Positions 1 to 5,145 of a stretch of DNA of 5,887 nucleotides are shown piece by piece. A program made the translations under genes and the position numbers. The notes beneath the pieces are model-generated. The model made no database searches and was not told the origin of the DNA. It saw only the letters and a list, made by a program, of their open reading frames with translations. Every line of letters starts with the position of its first letter. Position 1 is the first letter of the stretch. The DNA comes from Spirochaetia bacterium (lineage in GTDB: Bacteria > Spirochaetota > Spirochaetia > Sphaerochaetales > Sphaerochaetaceae), in the NCBI GenBank assembly GCA_009929055.1, contig SABI01000162.1:1-5887 (forward strand), read 5' to 3'.

Positions 1-297
1 GATATATAGATCAAATTCATCAAATCGATCATTACTCTTCACTACCATTTCTGGTGTAGGGACTTTTCGTTTAGGCATTTCAGGAACTTTTGCTTCTACC
101 TTAGCAGGAGCCACTTCTTTTACTTCAACAGCTGCAGGAGCTTCCTTTACTACTTCGGGTTCTACAGGTGGAGCCACTACCACTACAGCAGGTGGTGGGA
201 TTTCCTTCACCTTTGGGGTGGTTTGACAACCTATAAACGCGAAGGCAAGCATGGTAACTAGCAGTGCCGTGATTAGACTTTTTGAAAGACGTTTCAC
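1..297 (-). CDS. Lipoprotein with Pro/Val/Glu/Lys-rich linker, C-terminal part outside window
   Basis: Only the first 99 codons are visible; the frame stays open to the left edge, so size and function are unknown. I place the start at a GTG (295-297) because a perfect GAGGAGG ribosome-binding site (304-310) sits 6 nt upstream. In-frame ATGs at 310-312 and 316-318 overlap or precede that site and have no good one of their own. The protein opens with KRLSKS, then a hydrophobic stretch (about residues 8-22) ending in FIGC at 21-24, a signal-peptidase II lipobox with Cys24 as the predicted lipidated residue. Phe at -3 is less usual than Leu. Residues 25-85 are low-complexity, rich in P, A, V, E and K, with two imperfect copies of a VKE(V)APA unit, typical of a flexible stalk holding a domain away from the membrane. 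The visible end turns acidic and aromatic (FDEFDLYI), perhaps the start of a folded domain. Membrane anchoring is inferred; no function is assigned. Confidence 0.82.
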   Translation of the reverse strand, partial: MKRLSKSLITALLVTMLAFAFIGCQTTPKVKEIPPPAVVVVAPPVEPEVVKEAPAAVEVKEVAPAKVEAKVPEMPKRKVPTPEMVVKSNDRFDEFDLYI

Positions 298-329
298 GTG
301 TTTCCTCCTCATGGACATTCTTTTGAGTC

Positions 330-360
330 ATTATACATTACAACTATAACACACAGACAA
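330..360 (-). promoter_or_regulatory. Possible promoter for the lipoprotein gene
   Basis: Reading leftwards, a perfect TATAAT (330-335) lies about 33 bases before the GTG start. The best -35 candidate, TTGTCT (355-360), is 19 bp away, longer than the 17-bp optimum, so the match is only fair. Transcription would start near 323, just ahead of the ribosome-binding site. The sequence is AT-rich and chance TATAAT matches are expected; position is the main support. Confidence 0.4.
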
Positions 361-422
361 AATATTGGATACATCAAATTGTATATTTGTCTTTATAAAA
401 AAATCAATTATAATCTACGAAA

Positions 423-1667
423 TTATATCACAAAAAGCAAGAAACCTGTTAAATAATGTGATTCAGGAAAACTTACCCTTATTGGATGATCTGGACTTTG
501 CGATAAAAATGAACGAATATGAACCTCTCTTTTAGCATCTTTTGCAGCCCAAGCGATTGCTGTTTGTAGGTCACTACTTGTAACCCCAGCTGAACATGAA
601 AAAGTAGCTATTATCCCACCTCGTTTGACTTTACTTATTGCTAATCTATTCAAGTCTTTATACGCTTTGAGGGCATTAGGAACTTGTCCTTTTGTCGAAG
701 CAAGCTTCGGTGGGTCTAGAATAATTACATCAAATACATTCTCTTCCATTTCTCTTAAATAATCAAATACATTTGCTTTTACTATCTTTACCCTCTCTTG
801 AGAATCAAGAGGAATTAATTCTTTATGGATATTAAGGGCAATATTCTTCTTTAAAGAAGTAAGGGCACTTAGTGAAGAATCTACACACGTCACAGTTTCT
901 GCCTTAGCACCGAGAGCATTCATTGTAAAAGCACCAGTATAACAAAAAGCATCAAGGACTTTTTTCCCTTGAGTATAATTAGCTACCAGTGCCCTATTTT
1001 CTCTTTGATCGCAGTAAAACCCACTCTTCTGCCCAAGAACATCCAATATATAAAGATAGGTGTTTTCTGAAAAAGTAGAAATTTTTGGAAATTCCAATAG
1101 ATCGTTTACCCTCTTTCCTTCCTTATATATATGGGCCAATTCCGTACTGTGCTCCAAGTGGATAAAAGAAGAATCAAATGAGACATGTATAAAAGCTGGA
1201 GATAAGAGTTTTTCTAGTACAGAAACAATTGTGAGTTCATAATGAAGGGCAACCCTTGCAGAGAGGAGAACTACAACTATATCTTTATAAAGATCAACGG
1301 CAACTCCAGGGAGAAAATCTGATTCTCCATGAATAAGACGATATGCATTGGTAATATTTCGATTAGTACTTACCATTTCTTTTCTTCTAAGAACTGCGTC
1401 AGTAACCCTATCTATCCACCAAGATTCATCTGGTAGGATGGCTACATCCCAGCTAAGGAGTCGAATCATAATGTGAGAATTAATATCGCACCATCCGTAA
1501 GCTACGAACTCACCTTTTGAACTCTCTACTTTAACAAGATGTCCATTCTTATCGATATCTTGCTTTTTAGGGAATCCTATAGCTCCACTAAAAACCCACG
1601 GATGGTGGTTAGCTGGCTGTTTTTCTTTCCCTGGTTTAAGGGTGATTGTAGCAATTTTATGATTCAT
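423..1667 (-). CDS. rlmI: Class I SAM-dependent 23S rRNA methyltransferase, RlmI family (PUA domain + Rossmann fold)
   Basis: Complete 414-residue protein, close to the family's usual ~390-400. Residues 1-75 look like the N-terminal PUA RNA-binding domain (HHPWVFSGAI at 21-30, the YGW/IMIRLLSW stretch to about 73). A central segment ends in the family signature LDVLGQKSGFYCDQRENR (208-224). The C-terminal Rossmann domain has the SAM-binding motif VLDAFCYTGAF (237-247), an acidic CVD at 261-263, motif IV DPPKLA (318-323), and FSCSAGV (356-362), whose Cys358 is in the place of the presumed catalytic cysteine of m5C methyltransferases. The family enzyme in E. coli methylates C1962 of 23S rRNA; the same target here is inferred from family, and the general label 'class I SAM rRNA methyltransferase' is the safer one. 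Start ATG at 1665-1667 with AAGGAG 6 nt upstream. It lies 97 bp downstream of the 56-residue gene, past that gene's terminator, with no clear promoter of its own. Confidence 0.9.
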   Translation of the reverse strand: MNHKIATITLKPGKEKQPANHHPWVFSGAIGFPKKQDIDKNGHLVKVESSKGEFVAYGWCDINSHIMIRLLSWDVAILPDESWWIDRVTDAVLRRKEMVSTNRNITNAYRLIHGESDFLPGVAVDLYKDIVVVLLSARVALHYELTIVSVLEKLLSPAFIHVSFDSSFIHLEHSTELAHIYKEGKRVNDLLEFPKISTFSENTYLYILDVLGQKSGFYCDQRENRALVANYTQGKKVLDAFCYTGAFTMNALGAKAETVTCVDSSLSALTSLKKNIALNIHKELIPLDSQERVKIVKANVFDYLREMEENVFDVIILDPPKLASTKGQVPNALKAYKDLNRLAISKVKRGGIIATFSCSAGVTSSDLQTAIAWAAKDAKREVHIRSFLSQSPDHPIRVSFPESHYLTGFLLFVI

Positions 1668-1711
1668 TTATAGCTCCTTGAGCCTATTTTTGTATCCCTT
1701 ATTATCGCAAA

Positions 1712-1740
1712 AAGCCTGTGCTATTTATGAGCACAGGCTT
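1712..1740 (-). terminator. Rho-independent terminator of the 56-residue gene
   Basis: Perfect 11-bp stem (1712-1722 paired with 1730-1740, sequence AAGCCTGTGCT) with a 7-nt loop. On the minus strand the stem runs into TTTTT, counting two T from the stem, then GCG. It starts 24 bp after the stop codon at 1765. On the plus strand the stem is followed by CTAGG, so it works only leftwards. The U-tract is short, so some read-through into rlmI is plausible. Confidence 0.85.
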
Positions 1741-1764
1741 CTAGGTATGATAAGAGAAGGACTC

Positions 1765-1935
1765 TTACATTAAATCTTTTGGTTTACGTGCAGTATTACC
1801 ACTTTTCTCGCAGTAAGCTACATGGCGTAATTTACCATTTTCAAAGATTGATTTCATTTTAATTACTCCGCCCCAGCGACTTGTTAATGTTTTTTGTCCA
1901 CCACGACGTGCGTTCTTTGATATTGCTCCAGCCAT
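1765..1935 (-). CDS. Small, strongly basic 56-residue protein of unknown function (possible ribosome- or RNA-associated protein)
   Basis: This reading frame encodes 56 residues, beginning MAGAISKNARRGG and ending ARKPKDLM. By hand count it has 13 Lys/Arg against 3 Asp/Glu (net about +10), one Cys (Cys42), one Trp (Trp21), several Gly, and no signal peptide or membrane segment. The ATG at 1933-1935 has GGAGG 9 nt upstream. A near-consensus promoter (1980-2008) precedes the gene and a strong hairpin terminator (1712-1740) follows it, so it looks like a real, monocistronic, well-expressed gene and not a chance frame. Small size, high positive charge and strong expression signals resemble small ribosomal proteins and nucleic-acid-binding proteins, but I cannot match it to a named family. 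It is not a recognisable bL28, bL32, bL33, bL34 or bL36; a lineage-specific ribosomal protein is an inference only. It is divergent from yidD across a 137-bp spacer. Confidence 0.85.
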   Translation of the reverse strand: MAGAISKNARRGGQKTLTSRWGGVIKMKSIFENGKLRHVAYCEKSGNTARKPKDLM

Positions 1936-1967
1936 ATTTTTATTCCTCCACTGATTACTCTATTACA

Positions 1968-2010
1968 CTTTGACGTCCTACTATACCAAAAACATATTGA
2001 TTCGTCAAAG
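1968..2010. repeat. Perfect 8-bp inverted repeat framing the promoter (candidate operator or mirror-image promoter)
   Basis: CTTTGACG (1968-1975) and CGTCAAAG (2003-2010) are exact reverse complements separated by 27 bp. The right arm contains the -35 of the small gene's promoter and the left arm covers its predicted start point. The left arm also supplies TTGACG (1970-1975) on the plus strand, 17 bp before CATATT (1993-1998, 4 of 6 matches to TATAAT), a possible weaker rightward promoter. Regulator binding is possible but not shown. Confidence 0.5.
1980..2008 (-). promoter_or_regulatory. Strong promoter of the 56-residue gene
   Basis: Reading leftwards: -35 TTGACG (2003-2008, 5 of 6 consensus), exactly 17 bp of spacer, -10 TATAGT (1980-1985, 5 of 6). 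Predicted transcription start near 1973, giving a leader of about 38 nt that contains the GGAGG site. This is the best-matching promoter in the window. It is framed by an inverted repeat described separately. Confidence 0.85.
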
Positions 2011-2036
2011 GTTCTTACTCATTTTTATTACAAATA

Positions 2037-2065
2037 TTGAAATATATTATCTTGTTATATATAGT
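2037..2065 (+). promoter_or_regulatory. Promoter of yidD, predicted to give a leaderless mRNA
   Basis: TTGAAA (2037-2042), exactly 17 bp of spacer, TATAGT (2060-2065). Counting 6-7 bases past the -10 puts the start point at 2071-2073, and 2073 is the A of the yidD ATG. The -10 hexamer is identical to that of the divergent small gene. Its position argues against the in-frame TTG at 2037 as the yidD start, since that codon is part of the -35. Confidence 0.65.
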
Positions 2066-2072
2066 GGCACAT

Positions 2073-2399
2073 ATGAAAAAGATATTAGAGTTAGGTAAAA
2101 AAGGAGTTCGCGAACTCTTTCTACTGCCAACACACCTCTATAGAGTCCTTATTTCACCCTTTCTACCACCATCATGCATCTACACACCTACATGTAGTCA
2201 CTACATGGTAGAATCGGTACGAAAGCATGGAATTTTTAAGGGAGCCACCCTTGGGGTGTTCCGAATTAGTCGCTGTCACCATGTCCTTTTTTATGGTGGA
2301 GTGGATCCAGTCCCCCCTTTATTTTCTAAAAAAGAGCTGTTATACCCCTATAAAATATTTTTTAGAAGGAGGGGTAAAAAAGATTCATCATCCTCTTAA
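2073..2399 (+). CDS. yidD: Membrane protein insertion efficiency factor YidD
   Basis: A 108-residue protein with the YidD core: an amphipathic N-terminus (FLLPTHLYRVLISPFLPPSC), then CIYTPTCSHYMVES, KHGIFKGATLGVFRISRCHH and the closing GGVDPVP. The three conserved cysteines (before IYTP, in PTCS, and in RCHH) are all present. YidD is a small membrane-associated protein thought to help YidC/Sec insert membrane proteins. It usually lies in the rpmH-rnpA-yidD-yidC cluster; here it stands apart, divergent from a small basic gene. The tail after DPVP (about 30 residues, Lys/Arg-rich, ending DSSSS) varies in this family. I choose ATG 2073 over an in-frame TTG 2037 and GTG 2064: the family begins shortly before the LYR..ISP motif, and the predicted promoter overlaps the upstream candidates. 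No Shine-Dalgarno site precedes any of the three. Its TAA overlaps the uridine kinase stop codon on the other strand. Confidence 0.93.
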   Translation: MKKILELGKKGVRELFLLPTHLYRVLISPFLPPSCIYTPTCSHYMVESVRKHGIFKGATLGVFRISRCHHVLFYGGVDPVPPLFSKKELLYPYKIFFRRRGKKDSSSS

Positions 2400-3004
2400 G
2401 TAGTAATATCCTTAACAAAAGTAATAAGGACTCTTAAAGCATTCTCGTTGTATCCCCCTTCAGGAATAACAATATCTGCATACTGCCTTGTGGGTTCAAT
2501 AAAGCTAAAGTGACCAGGTCTCACAACTTCAAGATATTGGGTGATTACCGAGTCTACTGTCCTTCCCCTTTCACTCATATCTCTTTTTAACCTTCTAATA
2601 AAACGAATATCATCTGGAGTATCTACATACAATTTCAAATCGAGTAAATTTCTGATTCTCTCATCATACAAAACCATAAGGCCTTCAATAATTACTAAGG
2701 GTTTTGCTTGAAGGGTGACCATCTCCTCTTTTCTTCTATGGTGGACAAAGTCATATTGTGGCATATCTATTGGTTTGCCCCTCTTTAAATCTTTAAGGTG
2801 CTGATATAAAAGATCTGTGTCAAAAGCATCGGGATGGTCAAAGTTATAAGCAGTAATATTTTCATTACTAATATAAGAGGCTGAATGATAATAGTTATCC
2901 TGTGGAATAAACACAAACTCACTCACTACTTCACTAATCTTTCTCACAATGGTTGACTTTCCAGATCCAGAGCCCCCAGTAATCCCAATTATTTTAACAT
3001 CCAT
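2396..3004 (-). CDS. udk: Uridine kinase (uridine/cytidine salvage)
   Basis: Complete 202-residue P-loop kinase, about the usual length (~205-215). It should phosphorylate uridine or cytidine to UMP or CMP in the cytosol using ATP or GTP (pyrimidine salvage). Motifs in order: Walker A GGSGSGKST (10-18); QDNYYH (35-40) with the presumed catalytic Asp36; NFDHPDAFD (54-62) for the nucleoside; YDFVHHRR (84-91); VIIEGLM (104-110); the arginine-rich lid RRLKRDMSERGR (137-148); and VRPGHFSFIEPTRQYADIVIPEGG (161-184). No key motif is missing. ATG at 3002-3004 with AAGGGAG about 10 nt upstream. It is last of three co-directional genes with gaps of 59 and 50 bp, and converges on yidD with a shared TTAA at the stops. 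The related phosphoribulokinase family is the only real alternative and fits less well. Confidence 0.95.
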   Translation of the reverse strand: MDVKIIGITGGSGSGKSTIVRKISEVVSEFVFIPQDNYYHSASYISNENITAYNFDHPDAFDTDLLYQHLKDLKRGKPIDMPQYDFVHHRRKEEMVTLQAKPLVIIEGLMVLYDERIRNLLDLKLYVDTPDDIRFIRRLKRDMSERGRTVDSVITQYLEVVRPGHFSFIEPTRQYADIVIPEGGYNENALRVLITFVKDITT

Positions 3005-3054
3005 TTTATCTAGACTCCCTTAAAAAAATGATACCCATTAAAGATTAGATAACA

Positions 3055-3444
3055 TCATAAAATATTTAGTGCCCACCCTCTTGGGTTAGAAACATTAACG
3101 ACATACCAGATAGAACCACTAACTTCAATTGGGTTTATCTCATTTTGATCAATACTCGCTTCATATATTCCACTATGTGGAATTGGTGGAGTTCGTTTAA
3201 AAAGAATCTTATGTTCAGCAGGTCCTGTTTTTGAACTAAACCATTGCTCCCAAAAAGAAGTCTCAAGGAGATGAACCAAAGGTACTGCATGAATTATCGT
3301 AAAGGACTTCTTCTTAAATACATACCAATTATGATTTTTATAAAGCTCAGTAGCAATATCATAATCTGGAAAAACTGTTTTAAGAGAAAGTCCTATTTCA
3401 GAAAAAGCTTTTGCAACTGCAAAAAACTCTATATCTTTGCCCAT
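3055..3444 (-). CDS. Hypothetical protein, 129 aa, Trp-rich, cytosolic; family not recognised
   Basis: Start placed at ATG 3442-3444, which has AAGGAG 7 nt upstream; a TTG directly before it (3445-3447) is a less likely start. The 129-residue product has no signal peptide or membrane segment. An N-terminal part (about 4-35) looks helical (IEFFAVAKAFSEIGLSL). The middle alternates hydrophobic and polar residues as beta strands do (NWYVFKKKSFTIIHAVPLVHLL, 39-60, ending near FWEQWF at 64-69). A Pro-rich turn (RTPPIPH, 84-90) precedes further strand-like sequence with WYVVNVSNPRGW (113-124). Five tryptophans (40, 65, 68, 113, 124) are many for the length. No catalytic motif is recognisable. It sits between a coiled-coil gene and udk in one direction, so co-transcription is likely, but this does not reveal a function. 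Confidence 0.78.
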   Translation of the reverse strand: MGKDIEFFAVAKAFSEIGLSLKTVFPDYDIATELYKNHNWYVFKKKSFTIIHAVPLVHLLETSFWEQWFSSKTGPAEHKILFKRTPPIPHSGIYEASIDQNEINPIEVSGSIWYVVNVSNPRGWALNIL

Positions 3445-3503
3445 CAAACCTCTCCTTTTCTCTCAAAATATCGACTTTATTCCTTTCAATGTAAACCTAA
3501 TAA

Positions 3504-3788
3504 TTACGTAGTTTGGTTCATTCTATTTACTCTATGCTTCATCTTTGAAATTTTTGTATCAAGATGGCGAATATCAGTAAGATTTTCATTGATAAGTTGC
3601 TGAAGTCTTTCAGCGTCTTGAAAGATTGAAACCGAATCCTTTGACTCTTTTTTCTTCCCTGCTACATTGAATAATGATTGTGAAAGTTCATCATGCAACT
3701 TTCTCTTTTTCTTTAACACCACTTCAAGAGCTTCAATCTCTTTTTGCAATACATTCATTGATTCAAGGCGATTATCGCGTAGCGTCAT
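3504..3788 (-). CDS. Hypothetical 94-aa helical-hairpin (coiled-coil) protein
   Basis: ATG at 3786-3788 with GGAGG 4 nt upstream, preceded by an extended -10 promoter. The sequence is almost wholly charged and helical: helix 1 about residues 8-40 (L14, I18, L21, L25 in 4-3-4 spacing), a polar linker near 41-53 (GKKKESKDS), and helix 2 about 56-90 with a clean heptad run I66, I73, L76, I80, M83, V87, M90. This predicts a two-helix antiparallel hairpin or a dimerising coiled coil. There is no Cys, no signal peptide and no membrane segment. It is probably the first gene of an operon with the 129-aa gene and udk. Small coiled-coil proteins of this kind include flagellar and secretion chaperones (FlgN- and FliJ-like) and structural adaptors, but I see no specific signature and assign no function. 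Confidence 0.8.
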   Translation of the reverse strand: MTLRDNRLESMNVLQKEIEALEVVLKKKRKLHDELSQSLFNVAGKKKESKDSVSIFQDAERLQQLINENLTDIRHLDTKISKMKHRVNRMNQTT

Positions 3789-3810
3789 ATTCCCTCCAAC
3801 ACACCTAGCT

Positions 3811-3819
3811 AGTATAGCA
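3811..3819 (-). promoter_or_regulatory. Extended -10 promoter for the coiled-coil/129-aa/udk operon
   Basis: Reading leftwards the sequence is TGC-TATACT (3811-3819): a TATACT -10 preceded by the TGn extension that can stand in for a -35. No good -35 exists (TATTTT at 17-bp spacing). Predicted start near 3804 gives a leader of about 16 nt with the GGAGG site, a good fit to the ATG at 3788. Confidence 0.6.
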
Positions 3820-3863
3820 TAGAATAATGAGTAAAAATAACATCTATTTATAAAAATAGAAGA

Positions 3864-3873
3864 GAAACGTTTC
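3864..3873. promoter_or_regulatory. GAAACGTTTC palindrome (possible operator)
   Basis: Perfect 10-bp palindrome with central CG, the symmetry seen in operators of LacI/GalR-type regulators. It sits 7 bp past the transporter's stop codon and about 45 bp upstream of the -10 of the coiled-coil operon. No such regulator is encoded in the window, and a 10-bp palindrome can arise by chance, so this is tentative. Confidence 0.25.
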
Positions 3874-3880
3874 CTAAACC

Positions 3881-5083
3881 TTACCCATTTTCCTTCTTCG
3901 AGACAATTGGAATAAGATACGTGAGGGCAAAGAGGGCAAAAAGAGTACTCATAACGGAGAGCGCAATAAAAGCGATGGGAATAGAGGTCTTAGAAGCAAT
4001 GAATCCTACACTTGGAAAAGTGACCACCATAATGAGAGAAAAGAGCATACTTTGCATTGAAAGAATTGTTGCTCGCTGCTTTGAATTAATTAACTCGTTT
4101 AGATAGGTGCCAACAGAGGCTATAAGGAGGCCTTCGCTAGGGCCAAAGAGAATATAGAAAAGAGGTGAATATGGGGTAGTAGCAATGAGCCAAATAAGGA
4201 TTGTTGGAAAGACTACAATGAGAGAAAGTGTCCATCTTTTACCAATCACTTGCACTATTTTTGAAGCAAAAAGGGCAGTAATACCAGTAATTATTGCATT
4301 AATAGCAAAGATAGTGGTGATATATGACTCAGGATGGCCCGCTTCACTCCAATAGGTTTGAAGATAAAAGAAAAGCGTAGTAATAAAAGTAAACACAACC
4401 TCACTAATTAACATGAGATAGAAAATTCTCTTCTCTTTTTTTATAGAACTAAAACTTGCAAAAATATGAATTGTATACTCTCTCATAAGAGAAAAAAAAG
4501 TCTTACTCTCTCTTATGTTCTTCCCTATGGTAGTCTCTTCAAGTTGCAGAGCACTGAGCATAGCGAAGAATGAAAATACTATTGAAACTATAAAGACAAA
4601 GGCATATGAGTATTGGGCAAGGAGACCTGCTAACAGAAGGGAAAAGATTGATGCTCCTTGATAGGTAAGTTCTTGCTTACCAGCAACCGACATATAAGTT
4701 GAAGTCTCCTCTAATTCGATAAGAGAGTCATACACAAGGGCATCTCCTGCACCAGACTCCAAATTATTGGACATAGCAGTTATCATAAATCCAATAGCCT
4801 GTAAGAAAAAAGAACCTGATAAAAACATAATAAGGTATGAAATGATAGAGATAAAACGGCCTATCACTCGGCTTAATTTCCTCCCCCATAAATCGGCAAC
4901 AGCTCCTGTTGGAATTTCCATAAGAAAAGAGGTGATATGATAAATTCCTTCAAGAAGACCTAGTTCTACAAGAGAGAACCCTTTCATAGCTAGGAAAATC
5001 ATCCATACCCCATGGGTGAGATTTATTGAAGAGAGGGCAACAAAGAGATAATTCTGCCTAATATTATTTTTTATACCACTCAT
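3881..5083 (-). CDS. Major facilitator superfamily transporter, 12 predicted membrane helices
   Basis: A 400-residue integral membrane protein of typical MFS size. It carries motif A between helices 2 and 3, GAVADLWGRKLSR (60-72), with the hallmark G60, D64, G67, R68, K69 and R72. Hydrophobic segments group as about six before and six after a charged cytoplasmic loop near 180-218 (LEETTIGKNIRESK... SSIKKEKR). The SGAGDALVYDSL stretch (110-121) and NELINSKQRATILSM (329-343) resemble drug- and metabolite-efflux branches of MFS, so a proton-driven exporter is likely; the substrate cannot be read from sequence. Start ATG at 5081-5083 with AAGGG 6 nt upstream. It is divergent from the carbonic-anhydrase-like gene, and no strong terminator follows it before the next leftward promoter at 3811-3819. 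Confidence 0.9.
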   Translation of the reverse strand: MSGIKNNIRQNYLFVALSSINLTHGVWMIFLAMKGFSLVELGLLEGIYHITSFLMEIPTGAVADLWGRKLSRVIGRFISIISYLIMFLSGSFFLQAIGFMITAMSNNLESGAGDALVYDSLIELEETSTYMSVAGKQELTYQGASIFSLLLAGLLAQYSYAFVFIVSIVFSFFAMLSALQLEETTIGKNIRESKTFFSLMREYTIHIFASFSSIKKEKRIFYLMLISEVVFTFITTLFFYLQTYWSEAGHPESYITTIFAINAIITGITALFASKIVQVIGKRWTLSLIVVFPTILIWLIATTPYSPLFYILFGPSEGLLIASVGTYLNELINSKQRATILSMQSMLFSLIMVVTFPSVGFIASKTSIPIAFIALSVMSTLFALFALTYLIPIVSKKENG

Positions 5084-5092
5084 CCTCTTCCC

Positions 5093-5120
5093 TTGCCCTT
5101 TTTCACTTCATCAGTATACT
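5093..5120 (+). promoter_or_regulatory. Promoter for the carbonic-anhydrase-like gene with a symmetric -10 shared by the divergent transporter
   Basis: Rightwards: TTGCCC (5093-5098), 16 bp, TATACT (5115-5120); predicted start near 5127. The -10 lies in the palindrome AGTATACT (5113-5120), so the minus strand also reads TATACT (5113-5118), facing the transporter, but there the -35 position (TGTTTC, 5136-5141) is poor. The rightward promoter is moderately supported and the leftward use is a hypothesis. Confidence 0.5.
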
Positions 5121-5145
5121 ACTATGTAAAATGGAGAAACATAGT

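Noticed and set aside
288..300. GTGAAACGT shared between the lipoprotein start and 5752-5760
   Set aside because: The first copy is the GTG-Lys-Arg start of a coding region; nine shared bases in AT-rich DNA are expected by chance.
125..331. A 68-codon minus-strand frame over the lipoprotein start
   Set aside because: It is a shifted frame over the lipoprotein coding sequence; the product is Ser/Cys/Thr-rich low-complexity with no ribosome-binding site, while the 297-start frame has lipobox, signal peptide and a perfect site.
2364..2382. Strong Shine-Dalgarno-like AAGGAGGGG inside the 3' end of yidD
   Set aside because: No ATG, GTG or TTG follows at a suitable distance; the bases encode Arg-Arg-Gly of the YidD tail.
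3005..3054. Possible terminator between the 129-aa gene and udk (weak stem followed by seven T on the minus strand)
   Set aside because: Only four Watson-Crick pairs plus wobbles form; the T-run alone is not enough, and the gap is normal for an operon.
3244..3603. 119-codon plus-strand frame across the 129-aa and coiled-coil genes
   Set aside because: Antisense shadow of two genes with better starts, ribosome-binding sites and protein-like composition; the product is a Phe/Ile/Lys/Ser-rich artefact.
3843..3860. TCTATTT/AAATAGA hairpin after the transporter gene as a terminator
   Set aside because: The 7-bp stem is almost all A-T and is followed on the minus strand by TGTTATTTTT, not an immediate T-run; too weak to call.
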